Source of the DNA: Capitulum mitella
Taxonomy: Eukaryota > Arthropoda > Thecostraca > Pollicipedomorpha > Pollicipedidae
Length of the DNA stretch: 64,000 bases
Reading direction: 5' to 3'
NCBI GenBank assembly: GCA_030062745.1
Contig: CP099840.1
Coordinates: 11,050,437-11,114,436 of the forward strand
This document shows positions 21,524 to 31,218 of this stretch, piece after piece. The notes beneath the pieces are model-generated. The model did not search any database, was not told the DNA's origin, and saw only the letters and a list, made by a program, of their open reading frames with translations. The number at the start of each line of letters is the position of its first letter. Position 1 is the first letter of the stretch. Position numbers and translations under genes: made by a program.

Positions 21524-24430
21524 TCACAGTTCGGTCACGTTCGGATGCCGACCTTTTGAACCGTTCATGGGGTTATCGGTGACGGTCGCCGGCGGCGCAG
21601 GCACCAGCGGCGCGATCTCGGCGTACGCGCCCTCCTGCGGCGCGGCCGGCGCCAGCGCCAGCGAGTCACGCGGGTCGGCGTACTCGGACAGCGGCAACAC
21701 CGGCCGAATCTCGGCGTAGATGTGTTCCGGCGCCGGCTCCGGGTCCGGCTCCGGCTCCGGCTCCGGCGCCGGCGCCGGCTTCGGCTCCGGTCCGTACCGG
21801 CCGGCCGGCGCCGAGCGCAGCAAATCCGGCAGTCGTCCGGCCGAGCTCAGGTCCGTCTGGCTGGTGGGTGCCGAGGCGCCGCCGGCGCCGCGCCGGCCCA
21901 GCAGGGAGCCGCAGCCGGCCGCCGGCGCCGGCGGCGGCGAACGGCGGCCGCAAAGCGCGGCGCCCAGCCGGCGCCGGTTCGCCACCAGCACGGCCAGCGC
22001 GGCGGCGGCCACCAGCGCCGCGCCGCCGATCACGCCGTAGAAGACGATGTTCTGGTCGATGCTGACGCCGCTGCCGCCGCCGCCGCCGGCCGGCACGTCC
22101 GGACAGCCGGCCACAGCGTCAGCCAGCGGCTGCGGCGCACCATTGACGCCGCTGCAGAAGCCGGTGCGTTCGACGAGTTCGACGAGGGCACGCTGGGTGT
22201 CGGTGAGCGCGGCCGTCGACTCGCCGGCCACCATCTGGCGGGTCCAGCGGAGCGTCTCGCACGAGCAGCGCTTGTCGAACGTCAGCGAGTCCCAGCTGAC
22301 CCGCGCCGCCTCCAGGTCGGCGTGCACCGCCAGCGACTCGTTCTCGGCCACCCCGACGTGCAGCGAGTGGATGGCGAACGGGCGCATTTCCTTGCGCGCA
22401 CAGTCGGCCAGGTGGAGTGCCGTCAGCGCGCGTCGCCGCAGCCTCTCGACGCGGGTGTTCAGAATAACAGCCGAGTCGCAGACGCTCACACTCAGCGCCC
22501 TTGGCCGCAGATTGCCGATGCTGAGGCGCTTCATGTCCAGCAGGTCGACCTCCAGCTGCAGCGCCTCCTCGTGCAGCGTGGTGACGTTGCAGGCCTCCAG
22601 CACGACGGCCTTGACCTGACCGGAGAGCGCCTCCCGATGCATGTCCCCCACGCGACAGGAGCGCAGAGCCACGCGTGACCAGCCCGGCCCCGCCCGCACA
22701 CAGTGGCTCTCCATCGACTGCAGGCGGCAACCGAGCAACTCCAGGTTGGCGACGGTGCCGCGGAACGTGTCCGGCTGGCAGACGGCCAGGCTGACATTCA
22801 CCAGAGACAGCTGGCCCACAGTGGCGTGGAAGGCGTCCCGCTCGGCCGAGAGCGCGCTGACGTGCTCCAGCAGCACCTGCGGGCCACGCGACGACGACTC
22901 GAAGTGCAGCGCGAGCCGCTCCAGCCGCAGGTGGTCGATGCTGCGCAGGGTGATTTCGGTCTCCTCCGGCCACCGGCCCGACAGCGCGTCCCTATTGAAC
23001 TGCACCTGGCGCACGTGGGCCACGCGCACCATCTGCAGCGCGGACGAGGCGGCCACGCTCAGACCGTCCGACAGCACCTCCAGCGAGTCCACGTCCCGGA
23101 TGGTGATTGCGCGCAGGTCGTGCAACGCGTAGATGGTCTTACTTGCAATGGTAACGATGCTGGCTCCGGTGATTTTCACGTCGTTGACCGTGTTCGGAAT
23201 GTAGTCTGCTCGTAGATTTATCTGCAGCGAAGTACGAGTACAACTAAAGTTCACGAAAATCGGTATCCTTTGCATTCGTTCATCGAATGGCTCTTGAGAG
23301 CACTTAGCGCTTGCCGCCCATTAACAGCAAGTGCTTCAATGGATGGGCCTTGTTGAGCTCGTTAGAATTAATAATTTCATGGTGCGTTGTTCCTGCCATC
23401 GCGCAGCGGCCGGCAGAATTCGACGGCACGTAATGCTGCGCAGAATGACTGTCCAGTGGCAGGAAAAAGTGAACATTTTTATTGGCCCAAAAGGTGCACT
23501 GTCCCGGACATATGCGCGCGACAAAAATGTGCATAACCGGAATGTGTGTCATTACTGCTTCATTCACCCCGTTTTCCTGAACAGTTTCGAGAAGCCTGTG
23601 TCGGTGAAACGCTGGGCTAACCACGGAAAACTGGGAAATTGACATATTGCTGTTCTGATTCGATGCAGGCCTCCACAACACAGCCCAAATGCCGTGCTGA
23701 GGTCGCCACGAAGGCCAGGATGTCATAAAAAAATGTGGCATAGGAGTCTTCCAAACCACAGCTAAAACTGAACCGATTGCGGTGAAGCGCAGTTACTGGA
23801 ATTAGTGCGCTGAGTTGCAGCGCCAAGTGCGTGTTCCGACATGCGCAGTCTCCGTGACGCAAGCCCGGTTCGTCACATGACTCATGCGATAGGCTGATGG
23901 CCATATCAGCGTGCGGATCATCGGATCGCCAGCAGTGGTGTAACAGCACGTAAGGCAGATATGGCGGCTGCCATACGCCAGCTTTGAACAATTTCAACAT
24001 TAACCCAATGGCGTTGCGTGGAAACAACGAACTAATAACGGCTGTTGCCGCACCAGCTCTGAAAGCGCCCCGACATCGGCGATCGCCAGGCTCCGCGCTT
24101 TTCTGCTGCCGCCATGTTTAAGCGAATAACTGCCGAGCGCTGGGACCAGCGGAACTGCACGAAGCGCCGGCCGGCGCCTGGCATTGACACCGGCTCAGCG
24201 GCGGTCCAAGCGACGACCGCGGGCTGTCCCAGAACAAGGACCGGCTCGGCACTCACCTTGTCCGTGTGCGGGCAGTCGCAGCTCATGCTCGTCGCCGCCT
24301 CGCAGCTCGGCGCGAACGCGCAGCAACGGATGTCGCACGCCAGGAACCTCTTCCCGTGGAGGGCCAGGCCCGGGCCCAGCAGCGCGCAGGCGGCCGCTGC
24401 CGCCCACAGCCGTGCTCCGGCCGACGCCAT
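21524..24430 (-). CDS. Single-pass membrane protein, leucine-rich ectodomain, YAEI motifs in the tail
   Basis: Exon 1 is 24430-24257: the start codon, a signal peptide (Ala/Leu-rich core after MASAGARLW), then a Cys cluster (CDIRCC, CDCPHTDK) like an N-terminal LRR cap, and a donor AAG|GTGAGT. The large exon ends with the stop at 21524; the phase-compatible acceptor I prefer is just before 23302 (gcgctaag), but a small extra exon in the 24256-23303 gap cannot be excluded. The ectodomain has irregular leucine-rich repeats, a C-terminal Cys cap (CSCETLRW...FCSG...AGC), a Gly-rich stalk, a transmembrane segment (VFYGVIGGAALVAAAALAVL, about 22,000-22,050) and an Arg-rich stop-transfer. The tail is Pro/Glu-rich with IYAEI and AYAEI. 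About 650 residues. No specific orthologue is recognised. Confidence 0.75.
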
Positions 24431-25605
24431 GGCAGGCCGCAACACCGCCGGCCGTCTGCCGGCGTCCGCAGACCCCCGGCGTCCCCCGGCCGACCGCGTC
24501 CGGTGGCTCCGGTGACCAGCGCCGTGCCCGGCGCACTGGCCGGCCGCGCTGCCGACAGAGGGCGTCGCGGCCGGACGCCGCCGGCCGGCCGCCAGTCGGC
24601 CCCGTATCGGCTGCAGCCGCCGATACCGCCGATAGCGACCGCCGCGCGACGACGGTGGGCTGCGCACGCCCGGCCCGGGGCCGCGCCACACACTGCGGCT
24701 TCCGGAGCCATGTGAGCGCTGGACAGAGTCCAATCGCCAGCTCGGATCACTGTCCTTGTTTGTCGAAGGACTTTGTGACATTTCCAAGCGTGATGACCCA
24801 TAATAGGAATGGCGTTCATCTGGCGTGTCATGTTCGCGGTGGATCTGAACCGACTGGCATGACGCTGGCGTCGAGAGCGGGACTGTAGTCTTCATGCAGC
24901 TGCTACGTATGTTCACACGTATCGGCTCATTATCTCCCCAGCCTTCGTTAGCAGGAGTTCCGAAACCAGCAGAAATGGTTCGAATTCACTTGGGGTGGGC
25001 TGCGGCCAACGCATGACATTTGAAACTAAGGCCATGGACACCACCAATGTCAACAAGCCCTTGCTTCTGTGGCACGGAAAAAACTATTTTTTATGCAGTC
25101 AGCTTCTCTATTCTCGCTGTTCAAGGGAAATGAGCGAAATCTGATCCACATCGAAGAGCGCTGACGTGGAGCGCAAAGAATGAATCAATGATGACATGCA
25201 CCTAACCAGGATACAATGCACAAGGTTCGTCGTCGCACCTCATGTAAGCGTAGTCGAACGTGATACACAAAGCATTCTGATCAGCTGGGAACAGCTATTT
25301 ATTCTGAGCTCATCACCCACACATGCCAGGCAAGCATCCATCGTCAACCAGACTGCAGCCATGGAACATCAACTGACCACATATATCATATAATACGCTG
25401 ACTGACTAGGCACTTGGCTTTCAGCACGGGCCGATGTCACCACGAGACAACGACGCACAATACGACACCGAAAACCTCCGGTCAAAAGCAGGATCCTACC
25501 GCCGCCAACATCCGGTACACACGGGCGTCAACTGGATAGTGCCCGGGCAAAACAGAAGTCCTGCCACCATGTCCACAATGGTCTCCGTCCGGTCCAAACC
25601 CGAGT
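24431..25605. other. Intergenic region between the leucine-rich gene and TRUB2
   Basis: 24,431-24,720 is GC-rich and probably holds the 5' UTR/promoter of the leucine-rich gene (minus strand). 24,720-25,605 shows no supported gene and may contain the 3' UTR of TRUB2. Confidence 0.45.
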
Positions 25606-26748
25606 CTAGCCGCTGCTCCTGTTCGGTCTCAGCTGGCGGCAGGCGGCGCTCACGCACGGCGGCGGCGGGGGGGGGGGGCAGGCGGCGCTCCCGCACGGCG
25701 GCGGGGGGGGGCAGGCGGCGCTCCTGCACGGCGGCGGGGGGGGGGGCAGGCGGCGGCCATCAGACGCGGCCGGCGGAGGGTCTACCGGGCCGGCCGTCGC
25801 TCCCGTCGGCTGAAGGTTGCCCGACAGCGGCCGGCACAGCTCGCCAGCGGCCACCGCCAGGCACTGCGCCATATTATCGCGCACGTGCACCAGCCGCCAG
25901 TGCTTGAGCAGCAGCGCGTGCTCCAGCGTGAACGGGCCGTGACGCAGGCAGCGCGCGCGCACCGTGGTGGCCGCCGAGCGCAGCATTCGGCCGAGATCCT
26001 GCATCAGCGTCAGCAAGTACTGTTCGGACTCGTTCACGGCGTGCACCTCCAGCGTGAAGAAGGGCGGCGCGAACTGGACGCAGCGCAGGCCGTACACCAC
26101 GGGCGGCGAGCCGGGCTCGGGCCGCGGCGGGCCGCGCGCCGCCAGCTCGTACGCCGCCTGCGAGTTGGCCGGCAGGCCGGAGCGCTCCATCATGTGCCGC
26201 TGGTGGGCCGCCTGCAGGCTGCTCAGCACGGCCTCCAGTCGGCCGCGGCTCACGTGGCCGTACGTGGCGCGGTCCGTGGCGCGGCCGTCCGAGAACAGCG
26301 TGTCCGTGGCCAGGCCGAGCCGGCCGGTCAGCTGGTGGACGCGCAGCTGGCGGCCGACGGCGCGCAGGCTCGGCACGGCGCGCGTGCCGGCGTTCAGGCC
26401 GAGCACCAGCGGGCCGGACGTGCGCCAGCCGAGCGAAGCCAGCGGCGTCAGACGCACGTCCACGTCCTCGAACGCGGGGCCGGTGACCAGGCGCCGGCTG
26501 AGCCGCTGCTCTGGCGCCGTCTCGGTCAGCGCGGACGGCGCCGAGACGGCCGCGGCCGCCGACCACCCGCCGGCTGGCAGCAGCGGTCGCGGCGACTGCG
26601 CCTCGTCGATGGCGTTCAGGTCGGCGACCAGCTTGTGCCGCAGCACCCTCAGGCACTTGTTCACGGAGTAGCACGACGGCTTGTACACACAGATGAGTCC
26701 ATTCAGCTGCTTCCATACGACTCCTGCAGCACTCTGCTTCGCATTCAT
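25606..26748 (-). CDS. TRUB2: Mitochondrial pseudouridine synthase TRUB2 homologue, catalytic Asp replaced
   Basis: Intronless frame of 380 residues. Conserved TRUB2 features occur in order: GLICVYKPS (7-25), RRLVTGPAF (about 85-93), the degenerate TruB catalytic loop (103-119, ending GPLVLGL), GRLGLATDTLFSDGR, TYGHVSRGRLEAVL, SSLQAAHQRHMM, ELAARGPPRP, GLRCVQFAPPFFTLEV and HGPFTLEHALLLKHW. TRUB2 acts with other factors on mitochondrial 16S rRNA and mRNAs. At the position aligning with the catalytic Asp (L-D-x-x-A-S-G in other animals) this protein has Gly107 (codon GGC). After residue about 316 the tail is a Pro-rich low-complexity repeat, so the true C-terminus is uncertain. A pyrimidine-rich acceptor-like sequence just upstream of the ATG suggests a non-coding first exon further 5'. 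Confidence 0.88.
   Translation of the reverse strand: MNAKQSAAGVVWKQLNGLICVYKPSCYSVNKCLRVLRHKLVADLNAIDEAQSPRPLLPAGGWSAAAAVSAPSALTETAPEQRLSRRLVTGPAFEDVDVRLTPLASLGWRTSGPLVLGLNAGTRAVPSLRAVGRQLRVHQLTGRLGLATDTLFSDGRATDRATYGHVSRGRLEAVLSSLQAAHQRHMMERSGLPANSQAAYELAARGPPRPEPGSPPVVYGLRCVQFAPPFFTLEVHAVNESEQYLLTLMQDLGRMLRSAATTVRARCLRHGPFTLEHALLLKHWRLVHVRDNMAQCLAVAAGELCRPLSGNLQPTGATAGPVDPPPAASDGRRLPPPPPPCRSAACPPPPPCGSAACPPPPPPPCVSAACRQLRPNRSSG
25648..25775. repeat. GC-rich minisatellite with G-runs in the TRUB2 3' coding end
   Basis: Three to four copies of a unit containing CAGGCGGCGCTC, CACGGCGGC and a run of 7-11 G. On the minus strand it encodes Pro-runs alternating with S-A-A-C. Length errors in the G-runs would change the TRUB2 C-terminal frame. 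Confidence 0.85.
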
Positions 26749-27077
26749 CTTGAAGATTTTAAGCTGAGTTTACCTACAAAAAAGTTGTGGTTCTGAGCCA
26801 AACTGACGATCTGTGCATTCAAAGCATAGCCATGGTGATGCTGATATCTCTGTTACCATAATTTTGAGCTTGTAATAACACTGCACATGTCTACTATCTA
26901 CCCACGAACCATAGGACACTGGGTGCTCTGCAAGCCATGCAACAAACAAGGGAAGGTAGCATTCATCAATGATGTTACATCAACAGGTTACAATTAAGGG
27001 ATAATGGCAAAGCTTAGAGGAGTCTGTGGAGGGATAGAAATGCAGAAACATATGTTAAATGATGTATGGATGACCAT

Positions 27078-27851
27078 CTAACCCCATTCCCAGATAAGGA
27101 CAAGGGGGATGGAAGCTTTACAGGCCCCTTGGCCTTAGGATTTTTGCATGTCATTTGCAAGTATATTTTTGAAGCAGCTCTATGAAACTTGGTGACTTTT
27201 GTTACCCATTTTTGCTACATATTACAACAAATTGTCATAATTCTAGCTTGCTCCGAGATAGTGCAAGGCCAAATTTTCGGGAGAAACCTCAGGTATTTCT
27301 GGAAATGTTAAAGGAAAGAAAAGGAAAAGTGACCATCAAAAATAGAGTTTTTCAGTTAGTGCTGAAAACCTTGTGAGTGTATAGGCAAAAAACTACAAAA
27401 ACATAATGAATATTTTGTTGATCTGTGGAAGGGCTGGAAATTTGGTTTTTGTTACTGGTATCAGAGTATAATTTCTGTTTTGGGGTGCGAAATTTTACAA
27501 ACAGTAATACCAGTTTAAGTAAGCATTCTTGGTGTAAATCAGTTATTACATCAGACCTTCTTATGGAATGGAGACAGAGTCATTTACTTGAAAAGTTAGC
27601 AATCTGTCAATATGATTATGATGTAACTTTTTAATGGAGGCACAAGATCAAACTTTTGGAGTGTAAAGTGATTTAAAACACATACCAACTGTTGTTCTTC
27701 CAACACCAAAAAATGAAACTTTTCCCAACCTTGATCTGAGGTCAATTCACATGGCAAGGTCAAGGTCAATAGTCAACTGACTACTGACCTTGACTTGAAT
27801 TTGGTTTTGTGTAGATACTTTTGACATTCATATTCAAAAAACAAAATACAA

Positions 27852-27928
<77 letters not shown>

Positions 27929-28340
27929 GAACAGCACTTTCTAGTTGTGTTTCCACATTCAGGTTTATATTAGGTTGAGTCATGGGACTATGACATAAAA
28001 TGTCCAGACATAAGCCCCACATCCTCATGGCTATAAGCATGACTTTTACAATTATAATCCACTCAAATGACTGAAATTATTCTCAAATGATCTAGGTTAT
28101 TTCACATGACTGAGGCCATTTGAAATCATTTTACCATCAAAGACTGCAAGTTAATCCCATGAACATGTGGCCATGACAATGTCCACTTTTCCATGTCTCT
28201 GTCACTGCCTATGCCAACATTATGCTAATGGCATCATATGATTTGCAGTTCTTTGTATATTATGACAAGTGAAAGAAAAAAGAAAAAAAGACAAGAACAT
28301 TCCTGACTTTTATGGTAATTCAGTTAAAAGAAAATATCCC
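27078..28340. mobile_element. Decayed piggyBac-like element, copy 5
   Basis: The left end reads CTAACCCCATTCCC, and the interior shares ACTTGGTGACTTTT (27,187), a GAGGTCAATTCAC/AAGGTCAAGGTCAA block (about 27,740) and GAACATGTGGCCATGACA (28,160) with the 34.6 kb copy, in the same orientation. The right terminus is not recognisable. Confidence 0.5.
27853..27923. repeat. (TA)n microsatellite
   Basis: About 70 bases of AT alternation within the decayed element; the Tyr-Ile ORF across it is spurious. Confidence 0.95.
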
Positions 28341-29770
28341 ATGTTCTAAGTTGTATGAAAAACAATGAATCCCCTCTAAATTTTGAATGTATGCACCAGT
28401 GGGAAGTCCCTTTGATCAGCCCATGATTGTCCCAACTGTGTTCAGATTGCTTTGTTTTCTTCATGGTTTTAAATGGCCTGAAAATCTATTCAGTACAAAT
28501 CTATTTTTCCAGACATTAGTGCTTAAAGCCCAAAACAATATGGATCAGGCTCACCAATGTGAAATGGTAGTCCATACAGAGGAAATACAAATAAGATCCA
28601 TGGTGAAAAATAGAACTTCCAAATAAGAACAACTAGTCTGCAAACTATTGCGACAAGATTTCCATAGGACAGGGTTGGGACAAAATGCTAGGTTCCAAGA
28701 ACCTTCCAATATTTTTAGCATAAATGCCAAAATTGAGGCAGCACAGTCCACCTTGGGGAAGCAGGTTGGACTGGGGTTTACAATATCATTATAATCTCCC
28801 TAAAAAACATTTGTCAATAAGCAGTTTTGTTGATTTGTTGTAGATTAAGATACTCAGCCTGTTGGGCTCAAGCATCCATGTCCAGAGTCAAGTCTTGCTC
28901 CTCATCAGCCATCAGTGAGTCAACAAGCAGGATACTGTTGTGCCATATTTGTCTTGAATGCATCACAGATGCCATATTTTGTGAAAAATACCATAAAAAC
29001 ATTATGTGAAGTTTTGCAGACCAAAAAATAAAGTAGCATAAACTGAGATCAAATGAGGAACCACATTTTAGGGGAAGATAAGATTCATACATTCTGTCCC
29101 AACAGGGCAGCTTGCTGCTCCCTATAGGATAAAACTGAGGCTGCCCAACATATCTTGGTCCTATTCAAGGCCCTACTTGTGATTGCTTGCATAACCCCAC
29201 AAATAGAGACCAGTCAATGGAATTCCTGTGCTGAGGCAAGGAACAGAATGCAAGCTCAAAGCCTTTTGTTTGCAGATGCTTGAGCCGAAACAGGTAAACA
29301 TGCAACATGAAACCACAAGCCAGACAAGCCACACAGCATGGCAAAATTGGAGTTGTGAATTCTTACTATTTGCATATGTAAAATGTTTGGTGTAATGTAA
29401 GTACTGTAAATTTATATTGTTAACTAGTCATAATATATAAATTACGTTGCAAAATAAATGCCCTTACCATGGCTTGCAACCTTTCCAAATCATTTGTGAT
29501 TGGCCACAAGTACACAGCTTGCAAAACTATCCAAGGAGGATCTCAAACAGGAACCCTGTTGATCTTCTATGACATGGTTTGCAGACTGAGGTGACAAAAT
29601 AGCCAGTTTTGAGGAGATTCTTTATATATGTCACCATAAATGTTTAAAGAAGGAAATCTGGCAGTGACATATGATGGAGAAGTCTCAATCCAAACAGAAA
29701 ATCTAAGGCACTGACCATTTAAACACGCAGTGGTAACTATACGAATAGTACACAACCAGCAAAATACTGG

Positions 29771-31218
29771 CCAACACACCCGTGATACGATTTTCAAGCA
29801 TCAAAATTTCCAGCATTGAAAAAACTTCCACAAACACCAGAAACTTCCTGATCAGTGAAATGCAGTATTACTGTACCGACTATGCAACGTGTAAGGCACA
29901 CTAGTGGCACTATTGCTGAAACAGTGGACATGCCCGGCATGCCCCTTGGCACTCTGGTATCGGTTGGTATACAGCAAGATACCTTTACTTTCGGTTGGTA
30001 TATAGCACTCGGCGGCACTCTCAGTGCCGGCATAATCGAACGGGAAAATCTAATCGTCTCCTATGCGTCGATATGCAGTTTCGTTTGCACGCCTTTTTCC
30101 TTTATACCGAAGATGTTGGGTTTTGCACGCTTTTGTAGGGCGTTTTGCAAAGTCCATCCTAGAGACGGACTTCAGCAATTGCTGGGTTGAAGCGGTCAAT
30201 CGGTGGGTACGACCTTGGGTCACCCATAGGTATTTTTTTATTACATGATGTGTCACAAGTCATATACGGTGACACTTGTTGCTTCGTGAACATGTGCAAA
30301 TTTTCCGAAACTCTTACAGAGAACATGAAAATTCCGGCCACAGCACCAACATAACAACTGAAGCAAACCATCCAATGACCAAGTTCGGTGCTCCATTATT
30401 CCTCCCTTCGGTCTACGCTTGCAGGAACGTAAAAACTGAGCACCCCGACAGAAAAAAACGTTTCTAAATTATCGCATGCTGATCATAATAAGCTACAACG
30501 CAACGAAATCTGTCCCAGCCCGTGCACACGACATTCTCTCAACGTAAGAACCAACAAATTCGTGTACAACTTTCTCAATGAAGACATAAACTGACCAACG
30601 CAACACAATTTCCAGTCTTGTTATCCTTGCCGAGACAGGATTCTAACTTAGTGGTACATTCCGAGCCAGCATTCCGCCAGAACTTTACGCCGCACCCGAA
30701 AACTCATCCAACGACGAGCAATCCAGTCCACCGTTCGTCTGTCTCTAGTCACAGTGGCCGCGAGAGAAACATGGCAGCGCAGCCTACATCACACTACAGA
30801 GGGGTTCGAGCTGTCCACTTCCCGTCGACAACGCATTTTAAACGCCACTCTGGTAATCAAATACCGCTTCAAGCACAGTAACTGTGCACTTTACGCCAAC
30901 ACAACAAAGTTGCCGATAAAAATCTCCGATGCCAGCATTTTAGTCCTAAATCCTTGGCGGGAAATACGGATCCGGCGATGACGATGACCACTAAAACAAA
31001 TATAAAGGCTTGCCAGCGCATGAACAAACTCCAGCTGCAAAATACGGTCATCACGTTTTTCGTCTTTCAGGTGACAAACGTGATGAAAACGCACTCCGGC
31101 CAGATGCCACCCAGAAACATCTTGTGATTCCTTCACGCATGCGGTGCCAGTCACCAAACCACGCACAGACCAACCGAATGCACCGGAGAAGGCCACCCGA
31201 CTGCCGCTTCACCGCGCG
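29771..31218. other. Intergenic region with normal CpG content, no supported gene
   Basis: CG dinucleotides reappear here. Frames are short and unlike any family. It may hold the TRUB2 promoter at its left edge and the 3' UTR of the astacin-like gene at its right edge. Confidence 0.4.

Larger units (their letters stand above)
26749..29770. other. CpG-depleted, TG/CA-rich gene-free block upstream of TRUB2
   Basis: By eye, CG dinucleotides become rare from about 26,810 and return abruptly near 29,770, while TG and CA are common. No exon is visible. It contains a decayed mobile element (27,078-28,340) and a TA microsatellite. A TRUB2 5' intron is a possible identity, with a promoter in the CpG-containing sequence beyond 29.8 kb. 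Confidence 0.45.

Noticed and set aside
21666-22973. Other-frame ORFs over the leucine-rich gene (for example 284-318 codons)
   Set aside because: Low-complexity Arg/Pro/Ala shadows of the true minus-strand frame, which alone has Cys caps and a transmembrane segment.
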